Below, piece by piece: positions 1 to 5,221 of a stretch of 6,156 bases of DNA (positions are counted from its first letter, which is position 1; every line of letters begins with the position of its first letter). Source of the stretch: Chryseobacterium gleum (GTDB lineage Bacteria; Bacteroidota; Bacteroidia; UBA10329); the NCBI GenBank assembly GCA_945874195.1, contig CAMCFW010000141.1:1-6156 (forward strand), given 5' to 3'. The notes beneath the pieces are model-generated. The model did not search any database. It saw only the letters and a program-made list of their open reading frames with translations, and was not told where the DNA came from. The position numbers and the translations under genes are program-made.

Positions 1-1610
1 ATTTCAGCAACTACTGTTCCCAGATCATGGAGCACCCCATCGTCACCAACGGCCTTGATGCTTTCGAAATAAACCCTATCTCCCTTTTTCACCTTTTGGA
101 GAAGCGCCTTGGTTTCTGCATTGAAACGAGCCTCATAATTCTCCGTGCGCCCTACAACCCCCATCTGTTTGTTAATGACCATTACTTTAAAGCTCTTTGT
201 ATTACAGTTCAGGTTAAACACGAAGCTTTCGTCATATCGTGCAGATAGACCCGGAGCGTTCTTCATCGCAGCTGCCTGCCATTTTTCAGATGGGTTGGCA
301 CGTCCTGCGATTGATGGATGGGGCTTCGGAAGACGCTTGACCCTAAACTCCATTTTTCCCATGGGTCGAACCGCTCCATCTTTCATTCTCGCTGAAACAG
401 AAATGCTTACTTCAGATCCCGATTGAGCCTTCATTTTCGCTACGTATTGCCCATTGGATTTTTTGATCAGCTGATGGCCGTCAGAAATTGTGGCAACAAT
501 ATTCTCTGAAGGAACTCCAGGAACGGAAATCTCGACTGGATTTTCAATTCCCCTATAGAGCACATTCATTTTGGTTGCAGAAACCACCAACGAAGGCCGC
601 GCCACGATGTACTCCGAACGGAACGGATAACTCTGCGTGCCGCCTTCGCTGTTCACCAGATCCACCATTCCTTCGTAGGTGAAGATCCCTTCGGCCGATG
701 CCTTCTTTCGAAAGATGCCTTTGCCATTTTCAGTCGGAACGGTTTCGAGCTCGCGTGCAAGTGCTGTTCCGTCACCGTTCAATTTTCCGATGCGGATCTT
801 GGGTGATCGGGTGGTGCTGTAAGCCGCCACAATGATATCGGAGGCATATTCCTCTCCCAACAGCACGTAGTTGCTTTGTGAAAGAACGGTTGCGGCAATC
901 GTATCGAAGTAGAAATCCTTCTGGTTGAACGAACGATAGAGCTTATTGACTACATCGTACTCCACATCTGCCACGTCCATCTGCAGTTTCGAAAGGATGA
1001 CCAACGAAGCCACCAACGGTGTTTGATAGAAATTGTTGGTTTCCCAGGTCGATGTCCGATCGGCCAGCTTCCTGTCAGAAAGGTCGATGCGTTCATTGAA
1101 ATGGGCCTTGTCCTGTTCGCTCAGCAGTTCGCGCATCGAAACCTGATATTCTGCGATCTTATTCTTGAGAATATTCGCCAGACCGCCTTGTCCGTCCTCG
1201 TGTTCGCCAACCAGAATGTTCGTGGGTGTGTCATAATCGTCCTTCTTGGAAATGCTGGCCATAGACATGGTATCGGCCACTGCGCGTTCCACGTTTTCGG
1301 TTCTGGCGATCAGTGTGGTCTTGATGCTGTCTATGAAAGCGTTGATCTCCGTTGCCCGCCTTCGAGCCTCTTGCGACCGAGACCAGTAATTGTTCACTTT
1401 TTCCGGGTCTATGCTTCGCGCAAGCTCAAAATCGGAGTAAATCGCATTCAGCTTCTTGCCCGTTGTTTCGGAACTTGCCGCAAGGCTTTCGTCCACAATG
1501 ACAAACGCATCGAGAATGTCCTTTGAAATGTTGAGCGCAAGCAGCGCGGTTAGAACGAGATACATCATCCCGATCATTTTTTGCCGTGAAGTTTCTTTCT
1601 GTCCAGCCAT
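1..1610 (-). CDS. gldM: GldM/PorM, type IX secretion and gliding motor protein (C-terminus cut by window edge)
   Basis: My translation from the ATG at 1610 is open for 536 codons to the window edge with no stop. It begins MAGQKETSRQKMIGMMYLV, the characteristic GldM N-terminus, followed by one hydrophobic helix (about residues 12-27) and ALNISKDILDAF. A helical periplasmic part follows, with NNFYQTPLVASLV near residue 192. Beta-rich domains come next, with SATKMNVLYRGIENP and EISVPGVPSENI near 340-370 and MEFRVKRLPKP near 420. GldM is an inner-membrane, single-span protein. With GldL it forms the proton-driven motor of the T9SS, and its four periplasmic domains reach toward the GldK/GldN ring. 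Usual length is a little over 500 residues, so probably only a few residues are missing. The usual upstream neighbour gldL is absent; a small membrane protein and a sigma gene lie there instead, 243 nt away. I found no convincing promoter in that gap. A GldM paralogue outside the main gldKLMN cluster is possible. Confidence 0.93.
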   Translation of the reverse strand, partial: MAGQKETSRQKMIGMMYLVLTALLALNISKDILDAFVIVDESLAASSETTGKKLNAIYSDFELARSIDPEKVNNYWSRSQEARRRATEINAFIDSIKTTLIARTENVERAVADTMSMASISKKDDYDTPTNILVGEHEDGQGGLANILKNKIAEYQVSMRELLSEQDKAHFNERIDLSDRKLADRTSTWETNNFYQTPLVASLVILSKLQMDVADVEYDVVNKLYRSFNQKDFYFDTIAATVLSQSNYVLLGEEYASDIIVAAYSTTRSPKIRIGKLNGDGTALARELETVPTENGKGIFRKKASAEGIFTYEGMVDLVNSEGGTQSYPFRSEYIVARPSLVVSATKMNVLYRGIENPVEISVPGVPSENIVATISDGHQLIKKSNGQYVAKMKAQSGSEVSISVSARMKDGAVRPMGKMEFRVKRLPKPHPSIAGRANPSEKWQAAAMKNAPGLSARYDESFVFNLNCNTKSFKVMVINKQMGVVGRTENYEARFNAETKALLQKVKKGDRVYFESIKAVGDDGVLHDLGTVVAE

Positions 1611-1651
1611 GATAGTTGAGTTTTGGTTAATACTTGTCCGATGCCATCACC

Positions 1652-1679
1652 TCCCGATAGCTCCCGATGAATATCGGGA
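1652..1679. repeat. Short inverted repeat with two alternative 5' arms (TCCCGAT / ATCGGGA)
   Basis: TCCCGAT occurs at 1652-1658 and again at 1662-1668, 10 bp apart. The perfect reverse complement ATCGGGA lies at 1673-1679. The near arm gives a 7-bp stem with a 4-nt GAAT loop; the far arm gives a 7-bp stem with a 14-nt loop. The two hairpins are mutually exclusive. No T-run follows directly on either strand, so a classical intrinsic terminator is not supported. It lies 42 nt upstream of the gldM start and downstream of the sigma operon, so it could protect an mRNA end or act in the gldM leader. CCCGAT/ATCGGG hairpins are, from memory, common between genes in some Bacteroidota. Confidence 0.6.
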
Positions 1680-1779
1680 CGGGACTGTGAGGCTTTTTTG
1701 GACTGATCATCCGGCCGGAATTCTCAGCGTCCTATCAATAGAATGCAGGAAATGGAAAAGGGAACAGAGTTTTTTTGAT

Positions 1780-1833
1780 GGAACGCGGATGACGCGGGTC
1801 TGGCGGGTTTTCGCGGCTAAGAATCTGCGTTCC
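1780..1833. repeat. 54-bp intergenic element with terminal inverted repeats and internal GCGGRT-type units
   Basis: The ends are GGAACGCGGAT (1780-1790) and ATCTGCGTTCC (1823-1833). They are reverse complements over 11 bp except for one position that would be a G-U wobble in RNA. Between and including the left arm, GCGGAT, GCGGGT, GCGGGT and GCGGCT start at 1785, 1794, 1803 and 1813, a spacing of 9, 9 and 10 bp. It contains no ORF of its own. It starts 20 bp beyond the stop codon of the 74-residue membrane protein gene, on its downstream side. It looks like a degenerate member of a dispersed intergenic repeat family; GCGGAT-rich elements of this kind are, from memory, found in Bacteroidota genomes. 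It may fold as the 3' end of the sigma operon transcript. Confidence 0.55.
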
Positions 1834-1853
1834 TTGGGGAAACTTCCGAAAAC

Positions 1854-2078
1854 CTACCCGAACTCAATAATGAGGTACGTCAGCAGCAGGATCAATAGAA
1901 TGATGAGAAATCCTTTGCGGTAGCGGTAAATGGGTCGCTTGTACAGCGGTTCGGTCATGCGCTCGTAATTGTGCCTCAGCTTACCGAAATCCTTGTACTT
2001 GCTCATCTCTTCTTCGGACGGAATGTCGTTGAAGGAGCCTTTTTTATCGGTTTCGGTATTGGCGTGGTAGCGCGTCAT
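1854..2078 (-). CDS. Small tail-anchored-type membrane protein coupled to the sigma gene
   Basis: This is a 74-residue protein I cannot assign to a named family. Residues 1-55 are hydrophilic and charged (SEEEMSKYKDFGKLRHNYER around 21-40, then YKRPIYRYRKG). Residues 56-73 are strongly hydrophobic (FLIILLILLLTYLIIEF), and the protein stops one residue later. The cluster of basic residues just before the helix predicts a cytoplasmic N-terminus, so it resembles a tail-anchored inner-membrane protein. Its ATG overlaps the sigma gene stop in an ATGA arrangement (2075-2078), which strongly implies co-transcription and translational coupling. By position it is where an anti-sigma factor often lies. 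However, it has no visible zinc-binding anti-sigma motif and no periplasmic domain, so a sigma-regulating role is only inference. The ATGA overlap supports it as a real gene. Confidence 0.78.
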   Translation of the reverse strand: MTRYHANTETDKKGSFNDIPSEEEMSKYKDFGKLRHNYERMTEPLYKRPIYRYRKGFLIILLILLLTYLIIEFG

Positions 2079-2629
2079 TTTGTGTGGCCGAAGTTGGTCA
2101 TTATTGTCCGTAATCGATCCAAAGCGCGGTAGGTGCGCACCTTGGCGTTGTCGGCTGTCAGGTTCAAGATCTCTGCCATTTCCTTGAACGATCGTCCTTC
2201 AAAGAAACGCAGTTCGATGTAGGTGGATGCTTCTTCGTCCAGCTGGTTGAGTGCCTTCAAAAGCAGTTCGATGCTGCGTTCCTGCTCCAGCTTGTCGTCC
2301 AATTCATCAAACACCGAGATCAGATCGGCTTCATTCAGCGGAACCGATGTCTGCTTGTTGGATTTTCGATGATATTGCCGCACCTCGTTGAGCGCTATGC
2401 GAATGAGCCACGAGGAAAATGGCGCACCTGTGACCGTATAGTTCTGTAGACCGTTGACCGCTTTAAGAAAGACGATGGATGTGAGTTCGCCTGTCAGCGC
2501 CTGATCGCGCACCCGCTTAAAAATGAAGCCGAATACTGTGCTGAAATTCGCATCGTAGAGCGGGCCGAAGGCATTGATGTCCTTCTGCGCCTTGCGGATG
2601 AGTTCGGCCTCCTGTTCTCTACTTAACAT
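2075..2629 (-). CDS. ECF-type RNA polymerase sigma-70 factor
   Basis: This 184-residue protein has the two-domain architecture of ECF (group 4) sigma factors. Region 2 spans about residues 20-90: TSIVFLKAVNGL (50-61) is the 2.2-like core-binding helix, and PFSSWLIRIALNEVRQYHRK (70-89) covers the 2.3/2.4 segment that melts and reads the -10 element. A variable acidic linker (about 95-118) follows. Region 4 (about 120-177) contains LRFFEGRSFKEMAEILNLT (140-158) and NAKVRTYRALDRLR (161-174), the helix-turn-helix for -35 recognition. Such factors direct RNA polymerase to a restricted promoter set and often to their own promoter. It overlaps the downstream membrane-protein gene by 4 nt. Its leader holds one copy of a 61-bp element that also precedes the CotH gene. 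SigP, an ECF factor tied to T9SS genes in Porphyromonas gingivalis, is a precedent for a link to secretion; whether this protein is related to SigP cannot be judged here. Confidence 0.95.
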   Translation of the reverse strand: MLSREQEAELIRKAQKDINAFGPLYDANFSTVFGFIFKRVRDQALTGELTSIVFLKAVNGLQNYTVTGAPFSSWLIRIALNEVRQYHRKSNKQTSVPLNEADLISVFDELDDKLEQERSIELLLKALNQLDEEASTYIELRFFEGRSFKEMAEILNLTADNAKVRTYRALDRLRTIMTNFGHTK

Positions 2630-2638
2630 GACAACGGA

Positions 2639-2699
2639 AATATCTTAACAACTTCTGAGAATGCGAAAAAGTATGCTGATTCCCCGAATTCCATCCAAA
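2639..2699 (-). repeat. Copy A of a 61-bp duplicated promoter-region element, upstream of the sigma gene
   Basis: It aligns without gaps to 5134-5194 at a constant offset of 2495 bp, with 48 of 61 positions identical by hand count. On the plus strand the invariant blocks include TCTTAA, AACTTCTGAG, AAAAGTATGC, GAATTC and CCAAA. Similarity stops abruptly on both sides. The copy ends 9 bp before the sigma start codon, so it fills most of the 96-nt gap between the sigma start and the CotH stop. No coding frame explains the conservation, because neither copy lies in a plausible gene. Confidence 0.9.
2666..2699 (-). promoter_or_regulatory. Candidate promoter of the sigma / membrane-protein operon
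   Basis: Read on the minus strand, TTTG lies at 2699-2696 and TACTTTTT at 2673-2666, separated by 22 nt. This approximates the Bacteroidota consensus (TTTG or TTG, a spacer of roughly 17-23 nt, TAnnTTTG), missing only the last G of the downstream box. Transcription would start around 2658-2661, leaving a leader of about 30 nt before the sigma ATG. The same boxes with the same spacing occur in copy B. It could instead be an ECF-type promoter recognised through other conserved bases such as GAATTC in the spacer. Confidence 0.5.
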
Positions 2700-2725
2700 T
2701 ACCCGGTTACCCCAGAATTGATCCC

Positions 2726-5053
2726 TCAGTCCGCTATCACCACTACTTTTCTTAGATAGGAGGTGCCCTGTGCATCAGTCACGCGCAGGTTAAACACGCC
2801 TGGGTGCGGAAGGCTAAGAATGATCGTGCCCGCATGTGATGTTCTCTGTGTGTTGATGATGCGACCTGCGGCATCGTAGACCTCAATCAGTGTTGATCCA
2901 TGCCCGAGTGAAGTGCCGCTCAACTGCACCGTCCCATTGCCGGGATTCGGGTAGCACAGCAATGCGTCAGCACTTGGACCCGATATGCCCGAGGGCTCTT
3001 CGGGCCAGCAGGTGCCCGGTATATTGGCATCCAGCCATATCAGCCGTGTAGCTATCCATGCCTTGAGTGTATCCAATTCGGCCGGGTAGGTAGTGGCTAT
3101 GGCATTCACTTCTGGGGCTTGGCCGCTCATGCCCAGAATCGGCCATTTCTGGAAATGCCTTTCCTTCGCATTCTGAACCAGTGCTCCCACGCTGTCTATG
3201 TAGGCGTTGATGCTGGCGTTGCTCAGGACAGTGGCGCGGTATCCATCGTAAAGACACCGCAACTCGTTGTTGTATGCGGTGTCTTGCATCAATCTGATAT
3301 ACCAGCCCGTGGAGTAGTTGTCGGTGGGGCAGTCGTTGATCAGGTGCGCCCAGCCCGACCCATCGTTGTTCTCAAAGAGTGAGCAGGTGGCAAGGGTCTT
3401 CCATGCCCAGTCGAAATCCCACACGGGGCCGGCCTTCAGCTTGCCACCGTTCGAGAATTTGTCTTTGTGGTAATAGACACTTTTCTTGAAACCATCGTTG
3501 TTGCGCGAGAGCTCGTTGATGATGAAGTAGTCTACAAAAGACTTCAGGTCGAGGTATTTGCGGAATCCGGTGGCCGTATCGGCAAAGTCTGGGCCGTACA
3601 GGGCGGTCTCAAGGCTGTCGATGTACGAGGCAATGTAGTCCTTCTGCACCTGCACGAGTTCATCGGGCTTGGGCTGGTGGTAGAGGAAATGCACATCGAA
3701 ATCGGGGTGATCGATCGGGGAGAAGTTCGATTCGAAACTATTGTTGTTGTCCCAATAGTTCTGTTGAAGGATATAGCCACCAGTGAGTTCATCGCCCTGA
3801 GTGTCGATGGGCAGTAGATTGGCTATGTCCACGCGGTTCTGATCGCGCTTGATCTTCTCCCCAAAAACGTAGATGCCTTTGTACGAACTGTCAACAAACA
3901 CCTCTGCCAGACGGGTACGCACGCTGTAATTCCCCATTTGGGCAAACAGGTCGAAGGCCAAAGTATTGCGGATCAGTGAGCGGTCGTTGTAGTTCGATAG
4001 CAGGACCCAGTCATTCTCGGTCGGCATGCCCAGCAGGGCCACATTGTTGTTGTCGCCTGTGGCGGTGCGGGTTTCTAGGTTGTATGGCTTTTGCGGATAT
4101 CCTGAAGAGGTGGCCCCACGTATCTCAATGCCGATATGACCATTGTACTCATTGGGCAGGTCGGTCAGATAGGTCAGGTTGCCGAGGCCGTTGTACCGAA
4201 TCTGCAGCATGGCTTCCACTTTGGTGTCCGCAACAATAGGGCTGCCGAGGGTTGTGATATGGAAGATGGGCAGTTCGCTGCTTTCCAATGTGATGGTGCC
4301 CAGATCCGTGGCGCACAGTAGAAAAGTGCCCTGGGCACCACCGTAGCCGAACACCTGGACATAAAGCGTGCTGCCTGGCACCATATCGCCTACTGTCAAG
4401 AACGAGAAATAGCCGTTCCCCGCATCGTCATCGCAAGCGATTAGGCTCAGCGCGGTGCAATCATTGCCGGTCCAAAGAGCCAACCCGGTATCATTGATGC
4501 TGCCGCTGTCAGTTACAAACGACAGGTTGCCCGACTGTGGCACGGTGATACTGAACCAGATGTCGCCTCCCTGGTATTCAGCACAATTAGGCTGCATCCC
4601 TGTGCCGGGCATTCCCACATTGCTGGAATGGATACATGAATCGAGAACCAAGGCCGTGCATGGGTGCGCACCGGGAACAAGGGGTGTCTCACAGTCCGCC
4701 AACCCTGAATAAACAGGGCCTGTCACAGGAGTCGGACCATCAGAATAAAGAAGGTTGAAACCAGCATCAAACAGTTCGTAGCTGTTTTCCTCCTCCCAGT
4801 CGCCCGATGCGTATTCCAGATCGATGGCATCGCCATTGCAGATATTGAGGGTGATGGTGCTTCCTGTACCAACGGCACTATACACCCCCGCCTCTGCTCC
4901 GTTCACATAAATGGTCAATGTCCCACCGTTCCACCCATCGCCATAGGTGTCGTGCATGCTCAGGGTGTAATCGCAGCATTGGGCGTGGGTATCAGAGCTG
5001 GATGCAGCGAGAAGAAAGAGGGCAATGAGCAGACCAGAGCGGGTGAGGGGCAT
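2726..5053 (-). CDS. Secreted CotH-kinase-family protein with T9SS type A sorting domain
   Basis: A 775-residue multidomain surface or secreted protein. Residues 1-24 are a Sec signal peptide (hydrophobic LLIALFLLAASSS, likely cleavage after THA). A small beta domain with YGDGWNGG (37-44) spans about 25-121. A PPC-like beta domain covers about 131-250, with GGDIWFSITVP at 162-172. The CotH-kinase domain covers about 261-675: IEIRGATSSGYPQKPYNLE (309-327), WVLLSNYNDRSLIRN (349-363), YKGIYVFGEKIKRD (391-404), FVDYFIINELSRNNDG (506-521), and GPVWDFDWAWK (542-552), whose DFD is the likely metal-binding site. The C-terminus (about 700-775, YPNPGNG then EVYDAAGRI) is a T9SS type A sorting domain. 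CotH of Bacillus is a Fam20C-like kinase that phosphorylates spore-coat proteins; substrate and activity here are unknown. The gene is monocistronic by layout: selU diverges upstream, and a 96-nt gap with a promoter separates it from the sigma gene. Confidence 0.93.
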   Translation of the reverse strand: MPLTRSGLLIALFLLAASSSDTHAQCCDYTLSMHDTYGDGWNGGTLTIYVNGAEAGVYSAVGTGSTITLNICNGDAIDLEYASGDWEEENSYELFDAGFNLLYSDGPTPVTGPVYSGLADCETPLVPGAHPCTALVLDSCIHSSNVGMPGTGMQPNCAEYQGGDIWFSITVPQSGNLSFVTDSGSINDTGLALWTGNDCTALSLIACDDDAGNGYFSFLTVGDMVPGSTLYVQVFGYGGAQGTFLLCATDLGTITLESSELPIFHITTLGSPIVADTKVEAMLQIRYNGLGNLTYLTDLPNEYNGHIGIEIRGATSSGYPQKPYNLETRTATGDNNNVALLGMPTENDWVLLSNYNDRSLIRNTLAFDLFAQMGNYSVRTRLAEVFVDSSYKGIYVFGEKIKRDQNRVDIANLLPIDTQGDELTGGYILQQNYWDNNNSFESNFSPIDHPDFDVHFLYHQPKPDELVQVQKDYIASYIDSLETALYGPDFADTATGFRKYLDLKSFVDYFIINELSRNNDGFKKSVYYHKDKFSNGGKLKAGPVWDFDWAWKTLATCSLFENNDGSGWAHLINDCPTDNYSTGWYIRLMQDTAYNNELRCLYDGYRATVLSNASINAYIDSVGALVQNAKERHFQKWPILGMSGQAPEVNAIATTYPAELDTLKAWIATRLIWLDANIPGTCWPEEPSGISGPSADALLCYPNPGNGTVQLSGTSLGHGSTLIEVYDAAGRIINTQRTSHAGTIILSLPHPGVFNLRVTDAQGTSYLRKVVVIAD

Positions 5054-5133
5054 GATGCCGTTGGGTTAAATGGTTGACCGTGAACTCCGACAAAGGTTTG
5101 TGAAGTTCTCGATAGATTTAAAAATCACGGGTG

Positions 5134-5194
5134 AATGTCTTAAAAACTTCTGAGCGCGTGGAAAAGTATGCCGATCGCCTGAATTCGAGCCAAA
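5134..5194 (-). repeat. Copy B of the 61-bp duplicated promoter-region element, upstream of the CotH gene
   Basis: This is the direct-repeat partner of copy A (2639-2699), in the same orientation. It lies in the divergent gap between the CotH gene (start 5053) and mnmH (start 5222). The right end is 27 bp from the mnmH ATG and the left end 80 bp from the CotH ATG. Thirteen differences from copy A cluster around 5155-5161 and 5172-5189, while AACTTCTGAG (5145-5154), AAAAGTATGC (5162-5171), GAATTC (5181-5186) and CCAAA (5190-5194) are unchanged. The uneven distribution suggests selected binding positions rather than a recent unselected duplication. Confidence 0.9.
5161..5194 (-). promoter_or_regulatory. 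Candidate promoter of the CotH gene
   Basis: On the minus strand TTTG is at 5194-5191 and TACTTTTC at 5168-5161, again with a 22-nt spacer, matching the candidate sigma promoter in box sequence and spacing. The predicted start near 5153-5156 gives a leader of about 100 nt before the CotH ATG. That is longer than for the sigma gene, so the 5' leader has room for further control. The match to TAnnTTTG lacks the final G. Confidence 0.48.
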
Positions 5195-5215
5195 GAACAG
5201 ATAGCTTCGCTCGAA
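5184..5215. repeat. 7-bp inverted repeat just upstream of mnmH
   Basis: TTCGAGC (5184-5190) is the exact reverse complement of GCTCGAA (5209-5215), separated by 18 nt. The right arm ends 6 nt before the mnmH ATG. If transcribed it could form a hairpin covering the mnmH translation start; as DNA it could be an operator. It overlaps the end of copy B but is absent from copy A. A 7-bp match at this distance could be chance. Confidence 0.3.
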
Positions 5216-5221
5216 ACAACC

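Noticed and set aside
1710..1719. TCCGGCCGGA palindrome in the gap upstream of gldM
   Set aside because: A perfect 10-bp palindrome, but an isolated GC-rich one with no partner site nearby and no association with promoter boxes; it may be chance.
1023..1923. Two overlapping plus-strand open frames (1023-1526 and 1456-1923)
   Set aside because: They lie opposite gldM and across the repeat-bearing gap. Their translations show no recognisable domain, while the opposite strand encodes a clear GldM. They are antisense shadows.
2639..2699. The duplicated element as a known riboswitch or small RNA on the plus strand
   Set aside because: No stable paired structure common to both copies was found by eye: the arms that pair in copy B are absent from copy A. 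The minus-strand promoter reading explains the constant box spacing better.
2700..2725. Terminator for the CotH gene around the GGTTACC palindrome
   Set aside because: The palindrome is only 7 bp and no T-run follows on the minus strand.
5074..5100. Plus-strand promoter for mnmH (TTG at 5074-5076, AAGGTTTG at 5093-5100)
   Set aside because: The downstream box misses the leading T of TAnnTTTG and the 16-nt spacer is just short of the usual range. It would also give a leader of over 100 nt running through copy B. Too weak to list.
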